Below, in pieces: positions 1 through 9,100 of a DNA stretch of 64,000 nt. Numbering within the stretch: position 1 is the stretch's first letter; each line of letters starts with the position of its first letter. The DNA lies in assembly GCF_014534655.1 (NCBI RefSeq), contig NZ_JACVVD010000003.1, positions 186,001 to 250,000 of the forward strand. The letters are read 5' to 3'. A program made the translations under genes and the position numbers. This stretch comes from Paenibacillus sedimenti (lineage in GTDB: Bacteria > Bacillota > Bacilli > Paenibacillales > NBRC-103111). Under the pieces are notes generated by a model. It worked only from the letters and a program-made list of their open reading frames with translations, was not told the origin of the DNA and made no database searches.

Positions 1-482
1 GAAGTCGCCGATGATCCCATCATTTGATTCATGGCTTCCTGGACAGCGCTGACATGAATTTCACTGAGGTTCTCATCCCCGCCTGTGCCATCTCCACCCA
101 TCATCAGGTCGGCTATTACCTGAGCATCGCGCGTTTTAATGACGAGCAGGTTGATACCGTCAAAGCCATCAACATAGTTCACATGAACGGCTACATGAGG
201 CTTCGGAAACTGCTCTTCTAATTCTTCCTTTGCAATAACGGAAACCTTCGGTGTCGTAATATCGACTTTTTTGCCCAGTAATGTCGAAAGAGCTGTGGCA
301 GCACTACCGAACGTGATGTTGCCAATTTCACCAAGCGCATCTTGTTCCAGAGAAGACAGGAAATCCTCTACTTTCGGATGCCCATGAAAGGAAGAGTCTG
401 AGCTTGAGCTATCATCCGATGTCTGTTTTAACAAGGCATCGATCTCTTCCTGAGACAAATAATCTCTGTTATTACCCGTCAT
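1..482 (-). CDS. fliY: Flagellar motor switch phosphatase FliY, N-terminal part (runs off the left edge)
   Basis: Switch-complex protein that forms the C-ring with FliM and FliG and dephosphorylates CheY-P. About 160 residues are visible. The N-terminus carries the FliM-type CheY-binding peptide LSQEEIDALL (residues 9-18). It is followed by a CheC-type phosphatase fold in which both active-site halves can be read: D48-x3-E52-x2-N55 (DALGEIGN) and S145-x3-E149-x2-N152 (SAVQEAMN). The start at 482 lies inside the end of fliM (11-base overlap) with a GAAGGAG site before it, so the two are translationally coupled. The C-terminal SpoA domain must lie beyond the window. The order fliM-fliY matches the Bacillus fla/che operon. 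Confidence 0.95.
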   Translation of the reverse strand, partial: MTGNNRDYLSQEEIDALLKQTSDDSSSSDSSFHGHPKVEDFLSSLEQDALGEIGNITFGSAATALSTLLGKKVDITTPKVSVIAKEELEEQFPKPHVAVHVNYVDGFDGINLLVIKTRDAQVIADLMMGGDGTGGDENLSEIHVSAVQEAMNQMMGSSAT

Positions 483-1470
483 TATCTTCTTCTCCTTCAT
501 GTACGATATCAGTAATTTGTACAGCCATCTTCCCTTTTACGCTACCAGGGTTTCCAAGATATTTTAGCTTCTCGCCAACTTTGACTTGAAGCGAATCTTC
601 GACGGGTTTACGCAGCGGGATGACATCGCCTACAGATAAGCTCAAAAATTCGCGTATCGAGATCTCAGATGTTCCCAGTTCTGCGATGAGAGGCAACTTG
701 GCTTTTTCCAAGCGTGATTGAAGTGCATCCACTTCTTCCGGTGCCCTCGTCTTTTTCTGTGAAACAAACCAATGATGCACAGATAGCCGAGGCATAATCG
801 GTTCGATAACGACGTGGGGAATACATAAGTTAATCATTCCGGTCGTATCACCAATTTTAGTACTTAATGATATAAGCGCAATCGTTTCATTCGGCGATAC
901 AATTTGCATAAATTGCGGATTCGTTTCCAGAGCTTCTAAACGAGGCTGAATATCCACAACAGTCTTCCATGCCTCCTGCAAGCTATCAAATGCTCTGCTG
1001 AAAATTCGTTCCATTACGATTGTTTCGATTTCGGTTAAAGCATTGATTTTGGTAGGCGTTGTACCCGCACCACCTAACAAACGGTCCAACATGGCAAAAG
1101 CAACATTGGGGTGAACCTCAAGCACCATTCGACCCTCTAAAGGCTCTGCTTCAAAGATGTTCAAAATGGTCATTTTCGGGATCGAGCGAATAAACTCGTC
1201 ATAGGGAAGTTGTTCGACTTGAACGACGTTGATCTGAACGAATGTACGAAGCTGCGCGGAAAAATAAGTCGTCAAATATCGTGCAAAGTTCTCGTGAATC
1301 CGAGTTAAACTTCGAATATGATCTTTAGAGAAGCGTACAGCTCGCTTAAAGTCATAGGCCCGTACTTTTTTCTGCGTCTCCTCTTTCTTAAGCTCATCAG
1401 CATCCATTTCACCTGAGGACAAAGCAGCGAGCAAGGCATCGATCTCATTTTGCGACAACACATCAACCAT
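472..1470 (-). CDS. fliM: Flagellar motor switch protein FliM
   Basis: C-ring protein that binds CheY-P and sets rotation direction. The protein is 332 residues, normal for the family. It has the N-terminal CheY-P-binding motif LSQNEIDALLAAL, a CheC-like middle domain (roughly 45-230) and a C-terminal SpoA domain (roughly 255-325). A GTG nine bases upstream would lie within the ribosome binding site; AGGAGGTGA sits seven bases before the ATG at 1470, which decides the start. It lies downstream of fliL and overlaps fliY in the flagellar operon. Confidence 0.97.
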   Translation of the reverse strand: MVDVLSQNEIDALLAALSSGEMDADELKKEETQKKVRAYDFKRAVRFSKDHIRSLTRIHENFARYLTTYFSAQLRTFVQINVVQVEQLPYDEFIRSIPKMTILNIFEAEPLEGRMVLEVHPNVAFAMLDRLLGGAGTTPTKINALTEIETIVMERIFSRAFDSLQEAWKTVVDIQPRLEALETNPQFMQIVSPNETIALISLSTKIGDTTGMINLCIPHVVIEPIMPRLSVHHWFVSQKKTRAPEEVDALQSRLEKAKLPLIAELGTSEISIREFLSLSVGDVIPLRKPVEDSLQVKVGEKLKYLGNPGSVKGKMAVQITDIVHEGEEDNDG

Positions 1471-1502
1471 AAGAGTCACCTCCTTAAAGCAAGTTCAGCG
1501 AG

Positions 1503-1988
1503 CTATTGAAGCACTTTATCAGTTATCCAAATTTGCTTGATTTTACCGTCGTGTAATAATGGGTTCAATTTGTTCATTAACGTTGAAGTTAGGCTGTCCG
1601 AGCCTTTGCTGCCTTCGATTTGTTCCTTCGTCATGTCACCAAGCGTTTGAACAATCATTCCTTTTACAGCTGAGTCTAGCAAGCTATCAAATTCTGCCTT
1701 GCCTTTACTGTTTTCTAATTCAAAAGCGAAGCTGATTTTAATAAAATTTTGACTGCCGGATAAATTGGTCAAAATATCTTTAATGATTGCCGTGTTCGCT
1801 TTGACGGTTTCAGCTGACGGCGGTTTCGTCGGCTTCACGCTGGCAACAGCATCTTGAGCTTGTCCTGCCGGATCTTTGGATTGATTACTTTTCTCCATAA
1901 AGTTCCATAATACAAACGCAGCTGTCAAAATCAGTGTAATCGCGATCAAAATAGAAACAATGAGTATAAAAATTTTGTTCTTAAACAC
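1503..1988 (-). CDS. fliL: Flagellar basal body-associated protein FliL
   Basis: Single-pass membrane protein that associates with the stator and supports motor torque. It is 161 residues with one hydrophobic helix at about residues 5-30 (IFILIVSILIAITLILTAA) and a periplasm-side FliL domain, here outside the cell membrane. A Lys/Pro/Thr-rich linker (about 48-62) joins them. The start is a GTG placed directly after the TAG stop of the upstream swrD-like gene, with a GGAGGG site inside that gene's last codons. Same operon position as in B. subtilis (swrD-fliL-fliM). Confidence 0.9.
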   Translation of the reverse strand: MFKNKIFILIVSILIAITLILTAAFVLWNFMEKSNQSKDPAGQAQDAVASVKPTKPPSAETVKANTAIIKDILTNLSGSQNFIKISFAFELENSKGKAEFDSLLDSAVKGMIVQTLGDMTKEQIEGSKGSDSLTSTLMNKLNPLLHDGKIKQIWITDKVLQ

Positions 1989-2210
1989 CTACGAGCCCTC
2001 CGCATCCCTGGACTTTATAGTAGCTCGGATCGAGCCGATTTCCTGCATGTAGGTTCGCACTAAGCTTACCACAACATCAGCTTTCTCTAGTACCGTGATT
2101 TTCTTTCCTGTTGTCAATGTAATCATGGTGTCAGGAGTCTCTTCGATCATTTCAATTAAGATCGCATTCAGAAAAATCGTCTTACCGTTTAATCGAGTGA
2201 GAGAAATCAT
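1989..2210 (-). CDS. swrD: FlbD/SwrD family flagellar protein
   Basis: Small flagellar operon protein of about 73 residues beginning MISLTRLNGK, which matches the conserved start of the FlbD family (MIxLTRLNG). In B. subtilis the SwrD member is needed for full motor power and swarming. No catalytic residues are apparent. Upstream in-frame Met codons overlap the AGGAGG site at 2216-2221, so the start is placed at 2210 just after it. It sits between the hook gene and fliL and abuts fliL without a gap. Confidence 0.85.
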   Translation of the reverse strand: MISLTRLNGKTIFLNAILIEMIEETPDTMITLTTGKKITVLEKADVVVSLVRTYMQEIGSIRATIKSRDAEGS

Positions 2211-2268
2211 CATTTCCTCCTGCATCTAGTCGGGGGAGGTTAACTCCCCCTCTAAATATTCTTAATTA

Positions 2269-3090
2269 TTAACGCTTAAGGTTAACTACTTCTTGCAGAA
2301 CTTCATCAGAAGTAGTGATGATACGTGAGTTTGCTTGGAATCCGCGCTGGGCAACAATCATTTCCGTAAATTCACCGGTCAAGTCAACGTTAGACATTTC
2401 CAACTGGCCAGAAATAATTGTTCCTGTCCCCGTTTCCGGATTGCCTGCAGCGCCGACTTCAATTGCTCCTTCCGGGTTCGCATTCGCTGTCATCCGATAC
2501 AGATTTCCACCGATTTTCTCAAGTCCCGAAGGATTGACAACTTTGACGACTCCGACTCGTAGTCCGATTGACGCCGAAGCTCCGGTTTCATCAATACCGA
2601 TAATATCACCGTTCTGGGCAATGGAGAAGGAAACGATATTATCAGGAATAACAATCGGACCGCCGCCCTCTGCCGCCATGACTTTCAAGCCTTCGGCATT
2701 AACAAGGTTACGGCTGGCATCCAATGTGAAATTGCCGGATCTCGTTAAATATGGCGCTTCTGTTTGTTCAGTCGTACCTACTGCAAAAAAACCGTCTCCG
2801 TTAATACGCAGATCCGTTACGACGTTAGTCGTCATCGCGCTACCGGCTGTATGAACAGTATCAATCGCAGCCATGCTGACTCCGAGTCCAACCTGTTGAG
2901 CGTTCACGCCACCACGGTTCTCGTCGGCTGCGCTGACACCGGAAACGGTTTGACTCAGAATGTCTTTGAACATAACGCGGCTTCCTTTAAATCCGATCGT
3001 ATTAACGTTTGCGATGTTATTTCCAATGACATCCAATTTCGTTTGAAAACCGCGCATACCTGAAACGCCTGAGTACAAAGATCTTAACAT
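2269..3090 (-). CDS. flgE: Flagellar hook protein (FlgE of B. subtilis naming, often annotated FlgG)
   Basis: Axial protein of the hook/rod family, 273 residues. The N-terminus MLRSLYSGVSGM followed by LDVIGNNIANVNTIGFK is the conserved Flg_bb_rod motif. The C-terminus NVDLTGEFTEMIVAQRGF is the conserved Flg_bbr_C motif, and both ends form the D0 coiled coil. Length and neighbours (flgD upstream, swrD downstream) fit the short Bacillus hook protein of about 264 residues rather than the long E. coli FlgE. A GGAGGC site precedes the ATG at 3090. The rod protein FlgG is the alternative by sequence alone; gene order favours hook. Confidence 0.9.
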   Translation of the reverse strand: MLRSLYSGVSGMRGFQTKLDVIGNNIANVNTIGFKGSRVMFKDILSQTVSGVSAADENRGGVNAQQVGLGVSMAAIDTVHTAGSAMTTNVVTDLRINGDGFFAVGTTEQTEAPYLTRSGNFTLDASRNLVNAEGLKVMAAEGGGPIVIPDNIVSFSIAQNGDIIGIDETGASASIGLRVGVVKVVNPSGLEKIGGNLYRMTANANPEGAIEVGAAGNPETGTGTIISGQLEMSNVDLTGEFTEMIVAQRGFQANSRIITTSDEVLQEVVNLKR

Positions 3091-3180
3091 GTAAGATGCC
3101 TCCTATAGGTGTTCTAAATAAATTGAGCTGCTTCATTCGTTCCACAGCTCCAGGCTTCCTTGATCGGTCCAGCCTGATGG

Positions 3181-3570
3181 TTAAGAAATAATAACGGCAC
3201 TATCAATCTGCGTGAAAACATGTTCATTCATCGACTTTCCATCTAGCGCTGTCACTACAGTGCGATTAGGGACATTGACGATAAGCGCATTGCCATTCAA
3301 AAGCATCAAAGCATCTTTTGCTCCTTTAGCAGCCGCCTTGTCAATGGCAGAACTAATTTTATCCAGTTGCTCCGGCTGTAATTGGATGCCTCTTTCTTGT
3401 AGCCTAACCTCTGCATGATGACTGAAACGAACATATTGATCCTGAAGAAGTTTATGAAATGTAGGTTTACCGGAGTTAGATACCGGTTGCTGAACAGGTT
3501 GTGTTCGTCTCGTGGACGCTGGAGGAACCGCATTCGGATAAAGCTGCCCAATGGATATTCGCTCCGTCAT
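3181..3570 (-). CDS. TIGR02530-type flagellar operon protein
   Basis: A 129-residue protein of the small flagellar operon family seen between flgD and the hook gene in many Firmicutes. The N-terminal half (about 1-45) is Pro/Gln-rich and probably disordered. The conserved part starts near RFSHHAEVRLQERGI and ends VFTQIDSAVI. The function is not established; position next to the hook cap gene flgD suggests a role in hook assembly. Its ATG overlaps the flgD stop (ATGA), so the two are probably translationally coupled. Confidence 0.8.
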   Translation of the reverse strand: MTERISIGQLYPNAVPPASTRRTQPVQQPVSNSGKPTFHKLLQDQYVRFSHHAEVRLQERGIQLQPEQLDKISSAIDKAAAKGAKDALMLLNGNALIVNVPNRTVVTALDGKSMNEHVFTQIDSAVIIS

Positions 3571-4010
3571 TTGGTTTCTCCGGGGTTCTCAATTTTCTTG
3601 AGTTTATCCAGAGAAATTTCCTCTCCTTTCACGTTGGCATATTGATTGCCATCTTTAAATGTAATGGAATCAACAATGCCCGACTTCTCAATGGACGCTC
3701 CTGAGGAATCCGTAGCGGTCCATGTAATCGATTTGCCGATCATCCCGGAAACAAACCCCAAAGATTGACGCATTAATTTCATTTCACTTGCCATGTTCGT
3801 CAATTGCTCAACCGATGTAAATTGAGCCATCTGTGCAATAAACTCTTTGTCTTGCAAAGGCTGAGTAGGATCTTGATTTTGCAGTTGAGTAATCAGGATT
3901 TTAAGGAAATCGTCTTTACCTAACGCGTTTCCGTCCTTTTCCTTTGTTTTCGCATTTTTCCCGGTATTTATCATATCCGTCACATTGCCAACGATTGGAT
4001 CTGTAGCCAT
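3567..4010 (-). CDS. flgD: Flagellar hook assembly (cap) protein FlgD
   Basis: Scaffold that caps the growing hook and is discarded on completion. The protein is 147 residues. The conserved FlgD N-terminal motif is clear: LGKDDFLKILITQLQNQDP, then DKEFIAQMAQFTSVEQ (about residues 30-70). The C-terminal part (85-147) is short, lacking the longer FLG-Ig/tudor domains of enteric FlgD, as in Bacillus. The start at 4010 follows GGAGGTGA; the longer upstream reading frame lacks a site. It overlaps the next gene by four bases. Confidence 0.93.
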   Translation of the reverse strand: MATDPIVGNVTDMINTGKNAKTKEKDGNALGKDDFLKILITQLQNQDPTQPLQDKEFIAQMAQFTSVEQLTNMASEMKLMRQSLGFVSGMIGKSITWTATDSSGASIEKSGIVDSITFKDGNQYANVKGEEISLDKLKKIENPGETK

Positions 4011-4046
4011 AGTTTCACCTCCAGATTCCTGCCATCTCTTCATTCA

Positions 4047-5510
4047 TTAAGCAATCACGTCGAAAGAATTACCATATACACCTGAACGTGGCTGTACGAC
4101 GTTTTCAATTCCCTGATTAAAATCTGACGAGTCAGCATCATAATCTACAGAACGATTTTTGTTCTGACGCTGCGATTGATTAGAAAACTGACCCTGACGC
4201 TGATCCTGGAACATGCTGGATTGCATGTTTGCACTTTGTGTTACCTCCAGCTTCTCAACTTGCAAACCTTGCGTTTGCAATGATTGCCTTAACTGCGAGA
4301 GTTGGCTTTCAAGCATCTGTTTGCCGGCAAGGGTATCTGCAGCAAATTGAGCTACAAGTTGCCCTTCGTGCATCGTGATTTTTACGTCAATGTGGCCTAA
4401 GTTTTTAGGGAATAAAGATATTTTGGCTTCTGAGATACCATCTGCCAGTGTGATCTTCATACTTTTCAAAACATGCTCGGTCATCTCTTCTGAGAAGTTA
4501 GAAGCATTCATCGTTTGTGCGACTGGTTTTTCCAGCGGTGTAGAAGCCAGCTGTGCTTTTTGCAAATCGGTAAGCGTAGTCATCGGATTTGAAATTCCAG
4601 AAACTTCCGTAGGAAGTGCTTGATCCGGCTCTATAGGAACTTCAGTACTCATAATGGATTGAATTGCTGGTACATTCATGGCATTTTTGACCGCAAGCAT
4701 TTCAAGCTTAGACAGAGTAGGCTGTATCACCGTTGCGCTATTCGAAGTTTGCATCTGCTCAGCAGCCGGCTCGTATGTACGTTTGTGAAGAGTACGCAAG
4801 CTAGCAGGGTGAACCTCACTTAAACCGGCCTCTTCGGAGCCTGCTGATTCTTGCGAAACTTTAGCTGTTTGTTCTTTCACAGCTATTGAAGCGTTCGAAC
4901 CTGCCTTTAATTGTGGAAGCAAAGGTTCAATCGCATTTTGCAAATCCTGATTTAAATATTGCAAAATAGGATTATCCGGTTGCTGTTTGGTTAACGAAGC
5001 AAGTGTCAACAATGTATTCTGCGCCTGTAAATTCATCGTATGTGCAGGTTGAAGACTAGATCCCCTTATCAATGAAAAAGCAGGGGTCGACTGGCTGTCG
5101 CTAAGAGAACTCAACAATTGCTCCGCTTGTTCAAACCATTGTTTCATTCTTGGATCTTGTAATAATTGCTCTGCCAAACCAGCATTCGTGTTCATCACCT
5201 GCAGCAGCATTTCCGGAAGAGTTTGCGTTTCAGACGATTCATCCGTGTTCAATGGCTCATTCTGAAGTGCACTTTGCATCGGCATGGTTAAACTTTGAAG
5301 CATTTGAAGCAGCGCCGCCAAAGAAGCAGCTTCGTCAGAAGTATCAGCAGCGTCTGTCGATGTTTGCCCAAGCTGACCGCTTAATAATTGATTAAATGAA
5401 TCCTGAGTTTCAACAGTGGCCTTAGCTTTACCCGTTACTGTTGAAGTCGAAGCAGTTCCGGAAGGAGATTGCGTACTTGATGATGGCCCAATTGGCAATT
5501 GTACATCCAT
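4047..5510 (-). CDS. fliK: Flagellar hook-length control protein FliK
   Basis: Molecular ruler that ends hook export and switches the export gate to filament proteins. The protein is 487 residues. A long Gln/Ser/Leu-rich, probably extended N-terminal region (about 1-340) is followed by the conserved Flg_hook domain at about 350-430, with the signature GISEAKISLFPKNLGHIDVK and a following VAQFAADT. The C-terminal tail is Gln/Asn/Ser-rich. GGGAGGTGAA lies before the ATG at 5510; an earlier in-frame Met overlaps that site. It lies between ylxF and flgD as in B. subtilis. Confidence 0.92.
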   Translation of the reverse strand: MDVQLPIGPSSSTQSPSGTASTSTVTGKAKATVETQDSFNQLLSGQLGQTSTDAADTSDEAASLAALLQMLQSLTMPMQSALQNEPLNTDESSETQTLPEMLLQVMNTNAGLAEQLLQDPRMKQWFEQAEQLLSSLSDSQSTPAFSLIRGSSLQPAHTMNLQAQNTLLTLASLTKQQPDNPILQYLNQDLQNAIEPLLPQLKAGSNASIAVKEQTAKVSQESAGSEEAGLSEVHPASLRTLHKRTYEPAAEQMQTSNSATVIQPTLSKLEMLAVKNAMNVPAIQSIMSTEVPIEPDQALPTEVSGISNPMTTLTDLQKAQLASTPLEKPVAQTMNASNFSEEMTEHVLKSMKITLADGISEAKISLFPKNLGHIDVKITMHEGQLVAQFAADTLAGKQMLESQLSQLRQSLQTQGLQVEKLEVTQSANMQSSMFQDQRQGQFSNQSQRQNKNRSVDYDADSSDFNQGIENVVQPRSGVYGNSFDVIA

Positions 5511-5542
5511 TTTTTCACCTCCCTTCATAAAGTAAGAAGCTG

Positions 5543-6460
5543 TTAATTGGCTAACTTTGCAGTTATAGAAGCTGCTATTTCTTTGTTGGCATCTGACAAA
5601 GAAGACATGACTTTCGAACGAGAAGCGTTGTCCATACCACTTAGAATCGCAAGAACCTTATCCGGGTTTGACTTATTCATTTCTAACAGTACATTTGACG
5701 CACTTTTCGGCGTCATGTTAGCAAACGTTTGTCCCAAATCTTCCTTACTCACGGAAGTCGAAGCTTTGCTTGTGTCTTTAACGCCATTCAAGGCGAGTCT
5801 TTCTTGAAGTGCTGCGATTTCTTTATCCCGTACGGGAACGACATCTTTTAAACCGATCGAAGCTTCAGCTGCCTTTTTGGCATCCATTTTTTCTAAGATG
5901 GCTCCTCGACTTTCGGTTTTCATCATGGAAAATACAAGCACCATTTCTTTAGGCGTTAAATTCTCGATGATAGGAGCCGCTTTGCTTGGCGTCATTTTCG
6001 CATATAAGTTAGCGAGCTGTGTAATTTGATTGTTGTACTCTTCTTCAGTTTGCGTCTTATCTTTCAGCTTCTCTTCAAGTTCTGCCGTTTTTACTTGTGC
6101 ATCCTTTAAAGATTGATCTTTTTGTTCAGCCGTGCCTTCCGACTTTGTGAGCGCAGCTTCCAATTCAGCAACTCTAGCGCTCAGCTTAGCAATCACTTCA
6201 TCCTTGCCCTTGAGACTCTCTTCATCTGTCGGAGTTTTTCCTGTACTAGCAACGACAGTTTTCTCCTTTGGCGCTGGTACAATACTGCCTATCACAGGCG
6301 TATTGTGAAGCGCCTTCTGAATGCTGCTCTTAATATCGTAGTCGAAGATTGACAGCAAAACGAAGAGCAATACCGCCGTAAATACAAATGGGATGACAAA
6401 CCATATCAAGAATCGCTCTAATGCACTATAAGATGTACCTTCCATGCTCGTATCGGCCAT
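5543..6460 (-). CDS. ylxF: YlxF/MotE-like flagellar operon membrane protein with an MgtE-N-type domain
   Basis: A 305-residue single-pass protein. The transmembrane helix is at about residues 18-40 (FLIWFVIPFVFTAVLLFVLL). A coiled coil rich in Lys/Glu/Ala follows (about 75-145), then an MgtE intracellular N-type domain (about 148-215, with MTPSKAAPIIENL and ILEKMDAKKAAE). A second similar half follows at about 235-300 (MTPKSASNVLLEM, ILSGMD). Relatives are placed between fliJ and fliK in flagellar operons and may act as a motility-associated chaperone. The exact role in this organism is not known. Confidence 0.82.
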   Translation of the reverse strand: MADTSMEGTSYSALERFLIWFVIPFVFTAVLLFVLLSIFDYDIKSSIQKALHNTPVIGSIVPAPKEKTVVASTGKTPTDEESLKGKDEVIAKLSARVAELEAALTKSEGTAEQKDQSLKDAQVKTAELEEKLKDKTQTEEEYNNQITQLANLYAKMTPSKAAPIIENLTPKEMVLVFSMMKTESRGAILEKMDAKKAAEASIGLKDVVPVRDKEIAALQERLALNGVKDTSKASTSVSKEDLGQTFANMTPKSASNVLLEMNKSNPDKVLAILSGMDNASRSKVMSSLSDANKEIAASITAKLAN

Positions 6461-6482
6461 TCCCTGTTCCCTCCTTCACGTT

Positions 6483-6926
6483 TCAATACGATAAACGCTT
6501 GAATCGGTTCGTGGCCATCTCATCCAGAGCTTCCTGCTCCTTCTTCGCGACAAAAGATTGAAACTGATGGTAGGCCTTCTCTCTGGCTTTCGTCCATACT
6601 TTCTCATCGATCATTCTTTCGGACAGATGCTCCTGCTTCTTTTCCACAACATGCTGTGCCTTTTGAATATCTTGGTGTTTGCGCATGATTTGCTGATCCA
6701 GATGATTCATATAATTTTGTAAAAGCAACATTTCTGATATCATCACTGAATTCCCGGAAGCATCTGCCATCTGATTATGAAGTTTAGCTTTCTCTTCGCA
6801 TAAACCGTGAAGATTGGTTTCTTCATTCCGCAATTGACCGATGGCTTCAGAGAGGATCCATTCGGCCTGAGTTCTTTCATTATTTTTGAGATCCACAATT
6901 TGCTGGAAAGAATAGCGAAATTTCAT
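6483..6926 (-). CDS. fliJ: Flagellar export chaperone/stalk protein FliJ
   Basis: Small coiled-coil protein of 147 residues that sits on the FliI hexamer and links the export ATPase to the gate protein FlhA. The start MKFRYSFQQIVDLKNNER is typical of FliJ and nearly the whole chain is predicted helical with Gln, Glu and Lys heptads. It directly follows fliI by nine bases, which is its normal place in the operon. Confidence 0.88.
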   Translation of the reverse strand: MKFRYSFQQIVDLKNNERTQAEWILSEAIGQLRNEETNLHGLCEEKAKLHNQMADASGNSVMISEMLLLQNYMNHLDQQIMRKHQDIQKAQHVVEKKQEHLSERMIDEKVWTKAREKAYHQFQSFVAKKEQEALDEMATNRFKRLSY

Positions 6927-6935
6927 TCAGGCCCC

Positions 6936-8264
6936 TCATCCCCTGTAAAATTCATGAATCAAGCGTTCCTGCGCTTCATCAAACGTTAATTTTTCACTCG
7001 TTCTTTGCTTCGTGTAATTCCAAATTGCTTCTATATTTTCGATCGCAGTATCGATATTTGGATTCGAACCTTTTTGATACGCCCCGATATTAATGAGGTC
7101 TTCCGAATCTTTATATATGGAAAGAAGTCGCTTCAGTTGATCAGCTGCTTCCATATGTTCATGAGGGACAATTTCCTTCATTACGCGGCTCACGCTGGAT
7201 AATACATCCACAGCCGGATAATGTCCTTTGTTCGCTATGCTGCGATTCAATACAATATGGCCGTCCAAAATACCGCGCACAGCATCAGCGATCGGCTCAT
7301 TCATATCGTCACCATCTACCAGAACCGTATAGAACGCTGTAATGGACCCTTTGGGCCCTGTTCCTGATCGTTCCAACAATCGCGGCAGCATTGCAAAGAC
7401 GGAAGGAGTATAACCGCGAGTAGCCGGCGGTTCTCCTACGGCTAAGCCAACTTCCCGCTGGGCCATTGCAAATCGTGTCACAGAATCCATCATCATCATG
7501 ACATTGAGTCCACGATCACGGAAATATTCAGCAATGCTTGTAGCGATCATCGCGCCTTTGATACGGATTAACGCTGGTTGATCGGAGGTTGCAACGATAA
7601 CAACCGATCTGGCAAGACCCTCTGGGCCTAAGTCTCTTTCAATAAAATCAAGCACCTCTCTGCCCCGCTCACCGATGAGCGCGATGACATTGACATCAGC
7701 AGATGTGTTACGAGCGATCATGCCCATTAGCGTACTTTTGCCGACACCGGATCCTGCGAAAATACCAACACGCTGACCTTTGCCGATCGTGAGCAAGCCG
7801 TCAATGCAACGAACGCCTACCGAAATCGGATGAAGAACACGTGGACGGGTTAAAGGATTGCTAGGCGCGTTATTCGTTGAATATTGAGCCATTCTGGATG
7901 GCAAAAACGAACCATCGAGCGGCTGTCCTAATCCATCAAGCACCTTGCCAAGAAGCTCATGACCTACCTGTACGGTTAACGGCTTTCCCGTTCCTACAAC
8001 GTCGCATCCAGGTCCTATGGCATCTAATTCGCCTAAGGGCATTAAAACGACCTTATTGCTGCGAAAACCAACAACTTCCGCTTTCAAAGGCTTATTTGAT
8101 TTATGCGGATAAATGTAGCAGAGATCACCGATACTTACATCCGGGCCTTCGGATTCTACAGTTAAACCAATGACTTGAGTCACTTTTCCATTGACGCTGA
8201 CAGGATCAATTGAATTTAGAAGCTCTTTGTATTTATCTGCCGACGGCACGGAGTAGCTCATCAT
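6936..8264 (-). CDS. fliI: Flagellum-specific ATP synthase FliI
   Basis: ATPase of the flagellar type III export apparatus, related to the F1 beta subunit. It is 442 residues with Walker A GIFAGSGVGKST (about residues 165-176), GERGREV, the Walker B region MMMMDSVTRFA and the export-ATPase signature GEPPATRGYTPSVFA. The start codon overlaps the stop of fliH (ATGATGA), showing coupling. Two adjacent Met codons (8264 and 8261) could serve as start. Confidence 0.97.
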   Translation of the reverse strand: MMSYSVPSADKYKELLNSIDPVSVNGKVTQVIGLTVESEGPDVSIGDLCYIYPHKSNKPLKAEVVGFRSNKVVLMPLGELDAIGPGCDVVGTGKPLTVQVGHELLGKVLDGLGQPLDGSFLPSRMAQYSTNNAPSNPLTRPRVLHPISVGVRCIDGLLTIGKGQRVGIFAGSGVGKSTLMGMIARNTSADVNVIALIGERGREVLDFIERDLGPEGLARSVVIVATSDQPALIRIKGAMIATSIAEYFRDRGLNVMMMMDSVTRFAMAQREVGLAVGEPPATRGYTPSVFAMLPRLLERSGTGPKGSITAFYTVLVDGDDMNEPIADAVRGILDGHIVLNRSIANKGHYPAVDVLSSVSRVMKEIVPHEHMEAADQLKRLLSIYKDSEDLINIGAYQKGSNPNIDTAIENIEAIWNYTKQRTSEKLTFDEAQERLIHEFYRG

Positions 8265-9100
8265 TCAGTCCCCTCACTTTGTATGGCGATTTGCCGCAGG
8301 GCTGATTTAATTTCTTTAAGCTGCGTATCGACTCTGGCATCAATACTGCCATAAGAAGATCGAATGACACATCCATGATCTTGTACAGAGGAATCAGGAA
8401 TGATCTCAAGTTCTGCTTGCGAATCAATCGATGTTAGTAATTCCTCACGGGCATCCTGTATATAAGCAAATTGAGACGGCATCACGCACAAAGTAATAAT
8501 TCCTTTTTCACGCCGGCGCGAAAGAACCTTTTGAACGAGTTCCAGAACCCAATCCGGATTTAAGCTCAATTGGCGACCAATCACTTTCTCAGCGATGGAA
8601 GTGCTTAATTCAATGAGAAAAGGTTCGGACTCTTGAATAATTTGCTGCTTAAGCGTATAGGCTTGTTCCAATATGGTACGGGCTTCGGATAGCATTTCAT
8701 TATATTCTTGTCGAAGTATACTTTCAGCTTGTTCAATCCCTTGCTGATACCCTTCTTCAAAACCGGCCTGCCTCGCTTGCGAAACATGCTCTTCATCTAG
8801 CGCTCGGCGTTGTTCCCACCATGAGTTGATCTCTACATCCACTTGCTCCCGAAGCGCAGCACACTCCTGCATCGCAAGATGGATTTGCTCATTGGCAAAA
8901 ACTTCGGCATCTTGCAGGATTTGATCCTTCATACTTGTTGCCTCTACCAGCTCTAGCTGCTGTTCCGGAGTCAATTGGTTTCTCGCAGCCTCTTCGTCTT
9001 CAAGCAGTCCGGCACGGTATAATTGCTGCGGGGTTAGAGCTTCGACAAGTTTTGTATCCTCTAGTGGAATATAGGCAAATGATTTAATGACATTAGACAA
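8261..9100 (-). CDS. fliH: Flagellar assembly protein FliH
   Basis: Stator and negative regulator of the FliI ATPase that links it to the C-ring. About 279 residues, mostly charged helix (about 30-180), with the conserved C-terminal part near LSTSIAEKVIGRQLSLNP and VKVLSRR-type motifs. An ATG at 9109 directly abuts the GGAGGAG site with no spacer, so the TTG at 9100 (MSNVIKSF), nine bases downstream, is the better start. The reading frame begins inside the last codons of fliG and ends in an ATGA overlap with fliI. Confidence 0.88.
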   Translation of the reverse strand: MSNVIKSFAYIPLEDTKLVEALTPQQLYRAGLLEDEEAARNQLTPEQQLELVEATSMKDQILQDAEVFANEQIHLAMQECAALREQVDVEINSWWEQRRALDEEHVSQARQAGFEEGYQQGIEQAESILRQEYNEMLSEARTILEQAYTLKQQIIQESEPFLIELSTSIAEKVIGRQLSLNPDWVLELVQKVLSRRREKGIITLCVMPSQFAYIQDAREELLTSIDSQAELEIIPDSSVQDHGCVIRSSYGSIDARVDTQLKEIKSALRQIAIQSEGTE